64,000 bases of DNA from Stratiformator vulcanicus (GCF_007744515.1 NZ_CP036268.1:4583113-4647112), one strand, 5' to 3'. Positions 10,070 to 20,263 are shown, numbered from the stretch's first letter. Numbers and translations: made by a program. The notes: a model not told the origin generated them from the sequence alone.

Positions 10070-12772
10070 ATGAAAAAGCTCCTCTACCTGATCGACACTT
10101 TCTCACTCGTCTTTCAGGTGTTTCACGCGATCCCGCGGATGACCGCCCCAAAAGGGGAGCCGACCAACGCGATTTTCGGATTCACCCGCGATCTCCAACA
10201 CATTCTCGGACAAAAAGGCGCCACCCACGTCATTTTGGCAATGGAGAGCGACGGACCCGGCAAACGGGCCGAACTCTACGAAGAGTACAAAGCCAATCGC
10301 ACCGAAATGCCGGAAGATTTGCGGTTGCAGATTCCTCGCATTCTGGAAGTCGGCGAAGCGTTCGGGATTCCGGTCGTCAGTCACGCCGGCTGGGAAGCCG
10401 ATGACGTGATTGCCACGCTGTCAACGCGGGCCGTCGCAGACGGCTTCGAGGTGCGTATCGTCACGTCCGACAAAGACGCCCGGCAATTGCTCGGCCCGCA
10501 GGTCAAGCTCTACAACTGCCGCAAGCAGTCGTTTCTCGGCACGGAGGAACTCGCCGCCGATTGGGGCATCCGGCCCGATCAGGTGACCTGCTTCCAAGGC
10601 CTGACCGGCGACGCCACCGACAACATCCCCGGCGTCCCCAAGATCGGGCCGAAGACCGCCACGAAGCTGCTTGACGATTATCACACCCTCGAAGGTGTCC
10701 TCGAACATGCCGAGGAGGTCTCGCGCAAACAGGCGCGGGAGAACCTGCTCAAATATGCCGACCAGGCGCGCGTCAGTAAGGAACTGGCGACGTTGCAGAC
10801 CGACTTGCCGATCGATTTCGAATGGGAGTCGGCGGCGATCTCTGAACCGGATCACGAGAAGTTGATCGAGCTCTTCACGGAATTCGGTTTCAAAAGGTTC
10901 AGCGAAGAAGCCCGAGCCACGATGCAGGGGAAAACGAACGATCCGACTGCCGCAGCAGAAGATCAAAAGTACGAATGGAACATTATCAGCACACCCGCGG
11001 CGCTGAAGAAATTCGCGACGCAGATCAGCCGGCAGAAACACCTTTGCATCGACCTCGAAACCACCGATCTGAACGCCACGGAAGCGGAGATCGTCGGTTG
11101 GGCCGTTTGCTGGGAAGCGGGGACCGGCTATTACCTGCCGGTGCAATCGCCCGACGGCGAACAGACGCTCGATCCGCAAGCGGTCATCGACCTGTTTCGC
11201 CCGATCCTGGCCGACCCGAAGGTTCAAATATCCAATCAGAATCTGAAATACGATCTGATCGTGCTCCGCAAGCACGACATCGAGGTCGAGACCGACTCGA
11301 TCGGCGTCGATCCGATGGTCGGGGACTATCTCCTCAACGCGGGCGAGCGCAGCCACAGCCTCGACACGCTGGCCCGCCGGCACCTCAATCGTGAGGTCAT
11401 CCCGATCAGCGACCTGATCGGTAAAGGTAAACAGCAAAAGAAGATGTTCGAGGTCGAGGTCGAAAAAGCTGCCGAATACGCGGCTGAGGACGCTGTAGTG
11501 GCGTTCCAACTGGCGTCCGTGATTGGAGACAAGCTCAAGCAGGAAGAGTTGTGGGATCTCTACTGGGATCTGGAGCGACCACTTATTCCGGTGCTGGTCG
11601 AGATGGAGTCAAACGGCGTGCGAGTGAACGTCGAGGAGCTCGGTCGGCAAAGCGCCGCACTCGACTCTCGCATTGCGCAGTTGCAGATCGAGATCTATGA
11701 GCTGGCAGGGCATGAGTTCAACATTGCCAGCCCGAAGCAACTCCAGCAGGTGCTGTTCGAGGAATTGAAGCTGCCGGTCGTGAAACGCACAAAGACCGGG
11801 CCGAGCACCGATGCCGACGTGCTCGACAAACTGGCCTCAAAGCATGAGTTGCCCGCTCGGATCATCGCCCATCGTCAGCTCGCCAAGCTCAAAGGCACGT
11901 ATCTCGACGCGCTGCCTAAGCTGGTGAATCCTCTGACCGGAAACATTCACGCCTCGTTCAATCAGGTCGTCGCGGCGACCGGTCGGCTCTCCAGCAGCGA
12001 TCCCAACCTGCAGAACATTCCCATCCGCACCGAAGAAGGCCGGCTCGTTCGCAAGGCATTTATTCCTTCCCGAGAAGACTGGGTGCTGGTGTGCGCCGAC
12101 TATTCGCAGATCGAGCTGCGCGTCCTCGCACACTTCAGCGGCGATGAGTCGCTTCAGTCGGCTTTTCGCGACGGACGGGATATCCACGCCGCCGTCGCGG
12201 CCGAAATCTATGGCGTGAACGAAGACGACGTGACCCGCGAGATGCGAGGGGTCGCCAAGACGGTCAACTTCGGCGTCATCTACGGCCAAAGTGCTTACGG
12301 GCTATCGGACACGCTCGGCATACCGCAGGAAGAAGCGGCCGCGTTCATTGACCAGTACCTCGCCCGATACTCCGGCGTCGCCGAGTTCATCACCGAGACG
12401 CTGCAGAAGGTTCGCGTGAGCGGTTATGCCGAGACGATCCTCGGCCGGCGGCGCGAGATCAACGGGATCCGTCCCAAAGTTTTCGGTCAAATGAATCTGC
12501 CGGAGCGAACGGCGTTCAACACCGTAATCCAAGGCTCGGCCGCGGACCTCATCAAGCGCGCCATGATCAATCTGTACGAGCGATTGAAGAAGGAGCAGCG
12601 CCCCGACCGCATGTTGCTGCAAATCCACGACGAACTCGTGCTCGAAACGCCATCGGATGAGCGTGAAGCTGCCGGCGCGATCGTTCGTGAGGAAATGGAA
12701 GCAGCGATGGAGCTCGCGGTTCCACTGGTCGTCGACCTCGGATTCGCTCAGAGCTGGTACGACGCGAAGTGA
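10070..12772 (+). CDS. polA: DNA polymerase I
   Basis: About 900 residues from ATG 10070; an in-frame TTG lies 18 bases upstream. The N-terminal 5'-3' exonuclease domain (1-270) has the metal-binding Asp clusters, including GWEADDVIATL and TSDKDARQLL. The 3'-5' exonuclease domain keeps DLETT (about 326) and YAAED (about 468), so proofreading looks intact. The polymerase domain has motif A DYSQIELR (about 676), the KTVNFGVIYG helix of motif B and motif C QIHDELVLE (about 850). It fills gaps in repair and removes Okazaki primers. The length is normal and it starts the polA-coaE-rho block. Confidence 0.97.
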   Translation: MKKLLYLIDTFSLVFQVFHAIPRMTAPKGEPTNAIFGFTRDLQHILGQKGATHVILAMESDGPGKRAELYEEYKANRTEMPEDLRLQIPRILEVGEAFGIPVVSHAGWEADDVIATLSTRAVADGFEVRIVTSDKDARQLLGPQVKLYNCRKQSFLGTEELAADWGIRPDQVTCFQGLTGDATDNIPGVPKIGPKTATKLLDDYHTLEGVLEHAEEVSRKQARENLLKYADQARVSKELATLQTDLPIDFEWESAAISEPDHEKLIELFTEFGFKRFSEEARATMQGKTNDPTAAAEDQKYEWNIISTPAALKKFATQISRQKHLCIDLETTDLNATEAEIVGWAVCWEAGTGYYLPVQSPDGEQTLDPQAVIDLFRPILADPKVQISNQNLKYDLIVLRKHDIEVETDSIGVDPMVGDYLLNAGERSHSLDTLARRHLNREVIPISDLIGKGKQQKKMFEVEVEKAAEYAAEDAVVAFQLASVIGDKLKQEELWDLYWDLERPLIPVLVEMESNGVRVNVEELGRQSAALDSRIAQLQIEIYELAGHEFNIASPKQLQQVLFEELKLPVVKRTKTGPSTDADVLDKLASKHELPARIIAHRQLAKLKGTYLDALPKLVNPLTGNIHASFNQVVAATGRLSSSDPNLQNIPIRTEEGRLVRKAFIPSREDWVLVCADYSQIELRVLAHFSGDESLQSAFRDGRDIHAAVAAEIYGVNEDDVTREMRGVAKTVNFGVIYGQSAYGLSDTLGIPQEEAAAFIDQYLARYSGVAEFITETLQKVRVSGYAETILGRRREINGIRPKVFGQMNLPERTAFNTVIQGSAADLIKRAMINLYERLKKEQRPDRMLLQIHDELVLETPSDEREAAGAIVREEMEAAMELAVPLVVDLGFAQSWYDAK

Positions 12773-13078
12773 CGACTCTGATTGCGGATCAGTTCGACCA
12801 TCCCGCCCGCTAGGCTGAGCCGATCCCGTTCGATGATGGGGCCGACCGGTCGGTGCCCGTCAGAGTTTTCCTGCATCGCCTGAACCGATTCGTGAGAACC
12901 GAACGGCCTCGCTCGGACCCGCCGGGGCAACTTTTTCGTTGACACTTTGGTGCCGAGTGGTCAACGTATGAGAACTCCATCTTGTCCTCAGCAGAATTCA
13001 ACCATCAATTCAACGCCGAAGCGGCGCCCGATCTCGCCGCTCGCCACTCGGCACATTTCTTAGCCACCAGTCGGCGGG
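12773..13078. other. polA-coaE intergenic region
   Basis: 306 bases. A TTGACA at 12939-12944 is the only promoter-like hexamer; the base pairs 17 downstream (CAACGT) are a poor -10. Short reading frames here are shadow frames with no family features. Confidence 0.4.
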
Positions 13079-13759
13079 ATGTTTCCGTCCGGACCTTTGG
13101 ATTCGAACTTCATCATTCAGACAGCGAACACGATCGGTTTCGTCGGCGGAATCGGCTCCGGCAAAAGTGCCGTTGCCCGGGCGTTCGGTGAGCGACATCG
13201 CCTTCCGGTGCTCGATGCCGACAAGTTCGGCCATGACGCCCTCCATTTGGAGAGCGTCAAGTCGTCCTTGCGAAACGTCTTCGGAGACTCCGTTTTTCAA
13301 ACTGTTGACGGAACACAACAAGTGGACCGGTCGGCTTTGGGCCGCGTGGTGTTCAACGAGAGGGAAGAAGCGAAGCGATATCGGAAGCAATTAGAGGCAA
13401 TCGTTCATCCGGTCATCCGCGAACGGATCGGCGATCAAATCGCCGCATTGAGTCGGCAGCCCCATCCGCCGTCGATGATTGTGATTGATGCCGCGGTAAT
13501 GTTGGAGACGGGATGGAGCCGGAATTGTGACCGGATCGTCTTTGTCGACGCGACCGAACAAATTCGAAAGCAGCGGGTCAAAACGAATAGAGACTGGACC
13601 GAAGACGAGTGGCGGCGACGGGAGCAAAACCAGTGGCCGCTGGACCGAAAAAGAGACGCAGCCGATATCGTTATCTCCAACAACGGAGAATTATCGCACG
13701 CCGTTGATGAACTGGAGCGCAAGCTCGAACTGGCTGCATGCGGGCCTGCCGAAATTTGA
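13079..13759 (+). CDS. coaE: Dephospho-CoA kinase
   Basis: 226 residues. The P-loop GGIGSGKS is at 23-30. Asp in LDADKFGH, and the lid and CoA region with HPVIRERI, match CoaE, which phosphorylates the 3'-hydroxyl of dephospho-CoA in the last step of CoA synthesis. The N-terminus is about 15 residues longer than usual and the Shine-Dalgarno is poor, so the true start may differ slightly; no ATG or GTG lies nearer the P-loop. It lies downstream of polA, a frequent pairing in bacteria, and upstream of rho. Confidence 0.93.
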   Translation: MFPSGPLDSNFIIQTANTIGFVGGIGSGKSAVARAFGERHRLPVLDADKFGHDALHLESVKSSLRNVFGDSVFQTVDGTQQVDRSALGRVVFNEREEAKRYRKQLEAIVHPVIRERIGDQIAALSRQPHPPSMIVIDAAVMLETGWSRNCDRIVFVDATEQIRKQRVKTNRDWTEDEWRRREQNQWPLDRKRDAADIVISNNGELSHAVDELERKLELAACGPAEI

Positions 13760-13943
13760 TCTCACCCGAAGCTGACGCGATGTCGGCGAATCCAACTAAC
13801 TCCGACTAACTGCGAATCGACGACTGAAAGAATTCGACTGCCCGTTCCGCGGATTTTCTTCCGTTTCGGCGGGTCGTCCCTTTCCGACAATTCACCCTTC
13901 CCAATCGGCCGTTCTAACCGGCCCCAACCTCTGGCAATTCACA

Positions 13944-15353
13944 ATGAGCCGACCGACACGCCCCGCATCGACCGACACTGCGACCACCTCCGCGAGTGTC
14001 GCCGAGGAACCGACCGTCTCTTTTCCGGAGACCGCCGACCCGTCGATCGCCAACCCCGCCGACGCGCGTTACGAGCAAATCAAGCACGGCGAAATTCACA
14101 TCGCGCAGTTGCAACGCTGTACGATGAAGGAACTGCTCGACTTGGCCCGTGCCGACGGCATCACCGAATACTCCGGTCTGAAGAAGCAGGATCTGATTTT
14201 TAAGATCCTCAAAGAGCGGACCAAGATGAACGGACTGATGTTCGGCGAGGGAACGCTGGAGATCCTGCCGGACGGGTTCGGGTTTTTGCGCAGCCCCGAC
14301 TATCACTACCTGCCCTGCCCTGACGACATTTACGTCTCGCCGAGCCAGATTCGTCGCTTCGGTTTACGCACCGGCGCGACCGTGGCCGGACAGATTCGTC
14401 CGCCCAAAGAAAATGAGCGCTACTTCGCGCTGCTGCGTGTCGAAGCGATCAACAACTCCGATCCCAACTCAATGTCGACACGGGTCCCGTTCGACGACCT
14501 CACGCCGCTGCACCCGAAAGATCGGCTGCGTCTCGCGGCCGATCCGGCGATGATCAGCACGCGGGTCGTCGACATGGTCGCCCCGATCGGGATGGGGCAG
14601 CGGGGCTTGATCGTTTCTCCCCCGCGGGCAGGCAAAACGATTTTGCTGCAGCAACTCGCGCAAGCGACGCTGCAGAATCATCCGGACGCCTACGTCATCG
14701 TGTTGCTGATCGACGAGCGGCCCGAAGAAGTGACCGACATGGAACGCCAGGTCAAAGGCCCCAATTGCGAGGTCATCAGCAGTACGTTCGACGAACCCCC
14801 GAGCCGGCACATTCAGGTCTCCGAAATGGTGATCGAAAAGGCCAAGCGGATGGTCGAAGCGGGCAGCGACGTGATCATTTTCCTCGATTCGATCACGCGA
14901 CTGGCGCGAGCGTGGAACACGGAAGTGCCTCACTCCGGTAAGATCCTCTCCGGTGGTGTCGACGCGAATGCGCTGCAGCATCCGAAGCGATTCTTCGGCG
15001 CCGCCCGCGCCGTCGAGGAAGGGGGCAGCCTGACGATCGTCGCCACCGCACTGGTCGACACCGGCAGCCGGATGGACGAAGTGATCTTTGAAGAGTTCAA
15101 AGGCACCGGCAACACCGAACTGCACCTCGATCGCCGCATGGTAGAAAAACGCGTCTGGCCCGCGATCGACGTCAACAAATCGGGCACCCGCCGCGAAGAA
15201 CTTCTGATGGATGAAGAAGAACTGCAGCGCGTCTGGATCCTTCGCAAAGTGCTCAACGACATGAACCCGGTCGAAGCGATGGAACTGCTGACAAGCCGGA
15301 TGAAGCGGACAAAGACGAACGAAGAGTTTTTGCTGAGCATGAACTTAGGGTAG
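13944..15353 (+). CDS. rho: Transcription termination factor Rho
   Basis: 469 residues. A Thr/Ala/Pro-rich N-terminal extension of about 40 residues precedes the Rho N domain (MKELLDLAR), the RNA-binding OB fold ([14 protein letters not shown]) and the hexameric ATPase domain with Walker A SPPRAGKT (about 223-230), Walker [11 protein letters not shown] (about 309) and the Q and R loops. Rho threads nascent RNA and dissociates RNA polymerase. Few intrinsic terminators are seen in this window, consistent with heavy Rho use. Convincing coding starts at ATG 13944. Confidence 0.97.
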   Translation: MSRPTRPASTDTATTSASVAEEPTVSFPETADPSIANPADARYEQIKHGEIHIAQLQRCTMKELLDLARADGITEYSGLKKQDLIFKILKERTKMNGLMFGEGTLEILPDGFGFLRSPDYHYLPCPDDIYVSPSQIRRFGLRTGATVAGQIRPPKENERYFALLRVEAINNSDPNSMSTRVPFDDLTPLHPKDRLRLAADPAMISTRVVDMVAPIGMGQRGLIVSPPRAGKTILLQQLAQATLQNHPDAYVIVLLIDERPEEVTDMERQVKGPNCEVISSTFDEPPSRHIQVSEMVIEKAKRMVEAGSDVIIFLDSITRLARAWNTEVPHSGKILSGGVDANALQHPKRFFGAARAVEEGGSLTIVATALVDTGSRMDEVIFEEFKGTGNTELHLDRRMVEKRVWPAIDVNKSGTRREELLMDEEELQRVWILRKVLNDMNPVEAMELLTSRMKRTKTNEEFLLSMNLG

Positions 15354-15357
15354 AGCG

Positions 15358-15780
15358 ATGAAAACAATTGAAGACACGCAAATTACGGACCCCAGCTTTC
15401 GCTCGGTTGAAGGGATGGATGGCCTGCCGAGCGATGAATTGCGGCATGAGGCCGAGCGTGCGACAAGAATTTTAGCAGATGTTCTTGGCGAAGCTCGGCA
15501 TGATGTGACCGGCCTCAAAGTCGACTTGGCAAAGGATACAGATATTGAGTGGTCGCACAGCCGTCGCGGATTGCGATTTCGCTTGATCTACAAAGAGAAG
15601 TCGGTCGCACTCACCATTCTCAACGCAAAATGTATGGCTGATCGAGAAATTTGGTGGCTCTTCCATGAGCAATGGGGAAAGTACCTCAGACAATGGTCAC
15701 GAGATGCGCTCCACCGTCTGAACGTCGCGTTGCAGGAAATCGATGACGGTCGTCCAGACAACGGTGAGCCGGTGGAATGA
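15358..15780 (+). CDS. Hypothetical protein downstream of rho
   Basis: 140 residues starting four bases after the rho stop, so it is probably co-transcribed with rho. It has no signal peptide or membrane segment. The middle shows an alternating strand pattern ([18 protein letters not shown]) followed by aromatic-rich [13 protein letters not shown]. No family is recognised. Its stop overlaps the start of the next, amber-interrupted frame (ATGA), implying the two were translated together. Confidence 0.65.
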   Translation: MKTIEDTQITDPSFRSVEGMDGLPSDELRHEAERATRILADVLGEARHDVTGLKVDLAKDTDIEWSHSRRGLRFRLIYKEKSVALTILNAKCMADREIWWLFHEQWGKYLRQWSRDALHRLNVALQEIDDGRPDNGEPVE

Positions 15781-16079
15781 CGAACACGGAACTTATACGA
15801 GATGCCCGAGAAGCTATCGCAGCTCAGCAGTCCCGAATCGATCACCTTGTTCAAAGTCGCGACGAATTGCGCGAGGAAATTCGAGACTGTCTTCGCCGTG
15901 CATAGTTACTTGAGCGTGAGACAACTCGGCTCGCCGAGCAGATTAACTCAAGCGAGGAACGGCGCACCCGGATCGTCGGACGCCGTGACGCGCTCCTAGT
16001 GGCGATCATTGCCGCAGGTCCGACGGTCATTGGACAGATCGCCGCCACGTGGGCGAATGTCAGGTTCTTTGAAGGATGA
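15777..16079 (+). pseudogene. Coiled-coil plus membrane-helix protein split by an in-frame TAG
   Basis: ATG 15777 overlaps the stop of the upstream gene (ATGA). The frame is coding-like for 42 codons to TAG 15903-15905, then continues in the same frame for 57 more codons to TGA 16077. Before the TAG it encodes an Arg/Glu/Leu-rich helix (REEIRDCLRRA). After it the same heptad style continues (LLERETTRLAEQI) and ends in a hydrophobic segment (ALLVAIIAAGPTVIGQIAA). Removing the TAG gives a 100-residue helical protein with a C-terminal anchor. It may be a recent nonsense mutation, a sequencing error or readthrough. Confidence 0.6.
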
Positions 16080-16083
16080 TGTA

Positions 16084-16851
16084 ATGCCATCTCCATTTCC
16101 GGGCATGAATCCGTATTTAGAGAACTCGGAATTCTGGCACGATTTCCACGAGAGGTTCGTACCGAAGCTTGCGGAAGCCATCACGGCTGAGGTTCGCCCT
16201 GACTATTTCTGCAAGATCGACGAGCACGTCTACATTCACGAAATGTCCGCGCGAGAACGACTTATTGGCCGGTCAGATGTGTCCGTCAAAAGTGACGAGT
16301 GGAGTTCCCACGGAGATCAGACTGCCTCGACAACCGCACCGGCTCGAGGGCGCGTGAGCGAGTCGATCGATGTTGAACGTATCAATTTTATCGAGGTCCG
16401 GGATCGTTCAAATCGGGAAGTTGTGACGGTCGTGGAGTTGCTAAGCCCGTCGAACAAGTCGGGTGGTGATCGCAATCAATATTTGGCGAAGCGCCGCAGT
16501 TACTTCGAAAGCCGGGTTCATCTTGTCGAAATCGACCTATTGCGCGGCGGCCCGCGATTGCCGATCGATGAAACTCCCGACTGTGACTACTTAATTATGG
16601 TCAGTCGTTCGCCGATGCGACCGGAGGTTGAGCTGTGGCCGATTAACATAGACGAGCCGCTCCCGGTGATTCCAATACCGCTGCGAGACGGTCGTGACGA
16701 AGCAATCATCAACCTGCAAATTCAGTTTGAAGCTGTTTTCGAGGCAGCCGCGTACCAAGATTATATTTACGCCTCCAGCCCCGAACCGCCGCTTTCTGAT
16801 GGGCAAAGACTTTGGGCCGAACAAACGCTTGAGCGCGACACGTTGAAATGA
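16084..16851 (+). CDS. DUF4058 family protein
   Basis: 255 residues. The start at ATG 16084 gives the family hallmark MPSPFPGMNPYLE at the very N-terminus; the longer open frame from 16009 is not used. It also contains VELLSPSNKSGG, then a YLAKRRSY stretch and DLLRGGPRLP, in the order seen in DUF4058, a family common in cyanobacteria and planctomycetes with a nuclease-like fold suspected but no proven activity. It starts four bases after the amber-split frame and overlaps ribH by four bases (ATGA). A second, more divergent member lies at 46113-46829. Confidence 0.85.
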   Translation: MPSPFPGMNPYLENSEFWHDFHERFVPKLAEAITAEVRPDYFCKIDEHVYIHEMSARERLIGRSDVSVKSDEWSSHGDQTASTTAPARGRVSESIDVERINFIEVRDRSNREVVTVVELLSPSNKSGGDRNQYLAKRRSYFESRVHLVEIDLLRGGPRLPIDETPDCDYLIMVSRSPMRPEVELWPINIDEPLPVIPIPLRDGRDEAIINLQIQFEAVFEAAAYQDYIYASSPEPPLSDGQRLWAEQTLERDTLK

Positions 16852-17369
16852 GTGACAACTCGACAAAGAAAGGCATAAAGCCTACCAAAATAAGTCTTTC
16901 CGAGGGCGCCCGATTCGCCGTCGTTGCGGCGCGGTGGAATGCGGAAATCACGGATGCCCTGCACGACGCGGCCGTGGAGACTCTTCAAGGGCAAGGCGTC
17001 CCCGATAACTTCATCGAGACGTATCGCGTTCCCGGAGCTTTCGAATTGCCGGCAGCCGCAGCCGCACTCTCGCGGCAAGATAGGTACGCCAATGGCGCCG
17101 GAGCGGTCATTTGCCTTGGTGCGGTGATCAAAGGCGATACCGAGCACGACCGGTTTATCAATCAGTCGGTCGCCGAAGCGTTGCAGCGAATCGCGGCGGA
17201 GCATCTGACGCCGGTCATGTTCGGCGTTCTGACCTGCAACACGATGGAGCAGGCCCGCGAACGGGCGGGTGGAGTTCACGGCAATAAAGGGGCCGAGGCC
17301 GCCTTGGCCGCGATCGAAATGGTGAGCGTGCTGCGGTCAATATGCTCGCCTTCGCAGCCCGATCAATGA
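16848..17369 (+). CDS. ribH: 6,7-dimethyl-8-ribityllumazine synthase
   Basis: 173 residues. The lumazine synthase core is clear: FAVVAARWN (substrate loop), VPGAFELPAAA, CLGAVIKGDTEHD with the catalytic His after the Gly-Asp, and FGVLTCNTMEQA. It condenses the ribityl-amino-uracil with dihydroxybutanone phosphate in the penultimate step of riboflavin synthesis and usually forms icosahedral shells. Its start overlaps the DUF4058 stop, indicating translational coupling. nusB follows 172 bases downstream, the common ribH-nusB order. Confidence 0.96.
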   Translation: MSDNSTKKGIKPTKISLSEGARFAVVAARWNAEITDALHDAAVETLQGQGVPDNFIETYRVPGAFELPAAAAALSRQDRYANGAGAVICLGAVIKGDTEHDRFINQSVAEALQRIAAEHLTPVMFGVLTCNTMEQARERAGGVHGNKGAEAALAAIEMVSVLRSICSPSQPDQ

Positions 17370-17541
17370 CCAAGCCGAACCTCTTTCCGCAATACAAGTC
17401 GGCGCAACTTCGGCGATTCGCCAAACTCCGCCCCTTGTCCGCACGTAGAATTCGTTAGACTGACATTCGCAGCCACGTCTGAAGCATGACCCTCGGCTGC
17501 CGATTTCTTGCCTCGTGAAGAGCCCGACCGGGCTCGTTGCT

Positions 17542-17961
17542 ATGTCCCGCCGAACGAAAGCCCGCGAAGTCGCGGTGCAAATGCTTTATCAACTCGACCT
17601 CAACTCGGATGTCGCCATGCACGACGTCCGCGGAATGATCGAGGAACAGCTCGACGATGCCGACCTCAGCGCGTTTTCATGGCGCTTGTTCGTGGGCACG
17701 ATGGAGTTCCGCGGGATCATTGACGAAAAACTCGCCGCTGCCGCGAACAACTGGTCAATCGACCGGATGGCTCCGACCGATCGCAACGTGCTTCGCCTGG
17801 GCGTGTTCGAACTGCTCAATACCGACACGCCGCCGCGGGTGGTGATTGACGAAGCCGTCGAAGTCGCCAAACGGTTCGGTTCCGAAAACTCCTCACAGTT
17901 CGTCAACGGCCTGCTCGACCGCTTGATTCCGCCCGAAAAACGGGCGGAACTGGACGGCTGA
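17542..17961 (+). CDS. nusB: Transcription antitermination factor NusB
   Basis: About 139 residues from ATG 17542, giving MSRRTKAREVAVQMLYQ, the normal NusB N-terminus; an upstream in-frame GTG at 17515 would add nine unconserved residues. The helical RNA-binding core ends with VVIDEAVEVAKRFG and FVNGLLDRL, the family signature. With S10 (NusE) it binds boxA in rRNA leaders and prevents Rho termination. It lies downstream of ribH and is convergent with the PilZ gene. Confidence 0.95.
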   Translation: MSRRTKAREVAVQMLYQLDLNSDVAMHDVRGMIEEQLDDADLSAFSWRLFVGTMEFRGIIDEKLAAAANNWSIDRMAPTDRNVLRLGVFELLNTDTPPRVVIDEAVEVAKRFGSENSSQFVNGLLDRLIPPEKRAELDG

Positions 17962-17973
17962 ATTTCGCAGGCC

Positions 17974-18342
17974 CTACTCAGCCTGATCGACGCCCGGCAA
18001 TCCGGGGCGAACGAATTTTCCGCCGCTCAGGAACATGCCGTTCTCGCAGGGCGAGCACCATTCGATCTGCACGTTGTAATCGAATTCGCGCGTTTCGCTC
18101 GCCATTTTCACACGAACCGGGCCCGGTTGGATCGCTCCCCGGTGGATCAGGCCGATGCCCTCGCGGCTGACCTCTCGGGTCATGGCCGAGACCGTGTTGC
18201 CCCGCAACGTCTTCACTTCGGCCGGCACATTTAACTCGAGCCGCTCGACCGCTCGATTATTCTCGCTCTCGCTCTGGTCGAGGCTTTCGAGCACGCGGTG
18301 CAGGTCTTGAACAGAGGGCCGCGCCCAGGGGTCGACCGCCAT
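17974..18342 (-). CDS. PilZ-domain-like protein
   Basis: 122 residues from ATG 18342; the frame is open further upstream, but that part is Arg/Cys-rich and not coding-like. After a charged helical N-terminus (about 1-35) comes RLELNVPAEV, MTREVSREGIGLIHRG and a beta-barrel-like tail, matching the layout of PilZ domains that bind cyclic di-GMP (RxxxR, then D/NxSxxG). Here the second motif reads VSREGIG and the first Arg pair is weak, so ligand binding is uncertain. It is convergent with nusB, 12 bases away. Confidence 0.65.
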   Translation of the reverse strand: MAVDPWARPSVQDLHRVLESLDQSESENNRAVERLELNVPAEVKTLRGNTVSAMTREVSREGIGLIHRGAIQPGPVRVKMASETREFDYNVQIEWCSPCENGMFLSGGKFVRPGLPGVDQAE

Positions 18343-18610
18343 AATGAGACTCCGTTGGGAGAGATTCGGTTGTTTCCGCCGCGGGCGGACTCGACCGAAC
18401 TCTAGAACGGCTGTCTCATGCGGGAGGGCACTTCGGCCGCCAAGGCCGACGAGAGTAACGAAACAGAACGGCATCACCGCCGGAATCCGCACGACCGGCA
18501 GATTCCGACCGTGTTTCTCCCATTGAAGACACCAACGTCGACAGTCGCGGGCCCGGCCAGTGGGCAGGGGCTGCCATTTGGCGAACCCCTGCAATTGGCC
18601 GGAGGATGCC
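18343..18610. other. Intergenic region upstream of the PilZ gene
   Basis: 268 bases between the PilZ start and the end of the lipoprotein gene, both on the minus strand. No repeat, RNA or promoter can be supported by eye. Confidence 0.4.
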
Positions 18611-20263
18611 CTACCGGTTTCGCATCCGGCGAACGACGACAATCACCACGCTGACGCACGCCAAACCGATCGCGTACCAAGCGGTTTTGGTATTGAACGA
18701 TGTTGGGAGATCGTCATCCGTCTTCGTCTCGGGTTCGATGTCGAAGTCGACGTCGTCGAGGTGAATGTCTTCGGAGGCTCCGTCTTCAGGCGCCCGAGCC
18801 GAAGCCATTCGAATGACGCTTGAATCCTCGTCGCCAGATTTCTGGTCGTCTGAAATCGACTCTCCCGCCGACGCTCCGTCCTCGCTGCCAGCGGTTCCGC
18901 GACCAAGAGTCGGGCCGAACAGGCTCGGCCCGGCCAGTGACGGCCCGGTCAGCGACGGTCCGGATGGTCCCGGCCCGGTCGCGAGGGCGTCGCTCGACAT
19001 CGAGCCGGAAGTCGACTCGGCCGGCACAGAGCCCACCGGAGGCAGAGGCAACCCCAAGACCGGCTCATCGTCGGTCGCGATTCCTTCCGCAGGGGCCGAA
19101 ATCATCTGGCTCGGCTCTGCATCGAGCGACGGAAGGCTCAGTTCGGGACTGTCTACCTTTGACGCCCGCATGGCGGCTTTCGAATCGACGGCATTCGAAT
19201 TCCAGTCGATCGTCGAGATATTCGAGCCACGGTTCGCCAGCGAGCGGCTAACAACCGGGAACAGGTCCTCGGCAGAATCGGTCCGCGGGGGCTGCTGGCG
19301 CGTCAGTTCCATTTGCGGATCGATGGCAAATCGCATGGTGCGGACTTCCGCACCAGTATCATTTCCGCGACTTTGAATCTGAATGCGATCCGGCACGTCC
19401 TCGCCGTCCACGATCATCACGTCTTGGGCTGAGTCCGCTCTGCTCGCTGAACGCTCGGGTTGGTTTTCAGGAATTAGTGAGCGATTCGTCGCCCCGAATT
19501 CGAGGTCTCGAGCCGCCTCTTCGAGAGACTCGGCCACCGGCTCCCAGCCGGCGTCGATCTGCCCTTTCGGCATCTCCTGTGAGCGTTCTGACGGAACATA
19601 TTCGGGGGGCGTCGCGGACTCGGCTTCGAACGGCATGACCGATCCGTAAAGCGGCTGACCCGGCGGCGGAAGCGGACGCCTCACGCGGCTCGCCGGTGCT
19701 TCACGACGGTTGGCTTGCTCAAACAGATCGGCGAGCGCGTCAAATTCCTGGGTCGTGCCGGGCTGTTCAACATTGCGTTCGGCGACCTGACGAATATTGG
19801 GCGACGGCGATGGTCCGCGGTTGGCCAATGTTGCTTCTGGCTGTCGGAGGGCGGTCTCCATCTTCGACGTTGCCGATTCCTCCGAAACGGCCCGCTGCCC
19901 GGCCGCGACTTCGGCGACCTTGTCTCTTAATGACGCTTCAACCGCATGTTCGAAAGCGCGGAACTCTTCCCCTTCCTGCGACAGGAAAGGATCCTGCTCG
20001 ACCGACGAGCGTCCCACAGACTTGGACGTGGCGACCTTACCGGAGCGCGACTTCACTTGATTCGGCTCGTCAGCCGCATCTTTGATCGCGGCGCGACCCG
20101 ACTTCCGAGGGGACGTCGCGGCGATTTGAGGCGTCGATGGTCGAACCGCGGGTTGGCGATTCGTCGCCACTCGGCCTCCTTGAGCGCACCCCAGCAGCAA
20201 ACATGTCGCCACCAGGCAAATGCAATTCGCCGCATGAATTCGACTACGTGCCGTTCCGAGCAT
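18611..20263 (-). CDS. Large low-complexity putative lipoprotein with C-terminal membrane helix
   Basis: 550 residues. The N-terminus carries a lipoprotein signal (ICLVATCLLLGCAQGG, Cys about 25). The long middle is rich in Ser, Ala, Glu, Pro and Arg and looks disordered. It includes a run of GPSL/GPTL repeats near residue 440 and acidic stretches near the end. A hydrophobic helix (about 522-542) and basic tail close the protein. Both ends could therefore be membrane-linked. No family is recognised; an envelope linker is a guess. The start at ATG 20263 places the lipobox correctly. Confidence 0.7.
   Translation of the reverse strand: MLGTARSRIHAANCICLVATCLLLGCAQGGRVATNRQPAVRPSTPQIAATSPRKSGRAAIKDAADEPNQVKSRSGKVATSKSVGRSSVEQDPFLSQEGEEFRAFEHAVEASLRDKVAEVAAGQRAVSEESATSKMETALRQPEATLANRGPSPSPNIRQVAERNVEQPGTTQEFDALADLFEQANRREAPASRVRRPLPPPGQPLYGSVMPFEAESATPPEYVPSERSQEMPKGQIDAGWEPVAESLEEAARDLEFGATNRSLIPENQPERSASRADSAQDVMIVDGEDVPDRIQIQSRGNDTGAEVRTMRFAIDPQMELTRQQPPRTDSAEDLFPVVSRSLANRGSNISTIDWNSNAVDSKAAMRASKVDSPELSLPSLDAEPSQMISAPAEGIATDDEPVLGLPLPPVGSVPAESTSGSMSSDALATGPGPSGPSLTGPSLAGPSLFGPTLGRGTAGSEDGASAGESISDDQKSGDEDSSVIRMASARAPEDGASEDIHLDDVDFDIEPETKTDDDLPTSFNTKTAWYAIGLACVSVVIVVVRRMRNR

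Noticed and set aside
12939-12967. TTGACA as a promoter for coaE
   Set aside because: No acceptable -10 at 16-18 bases; left as a remark only.
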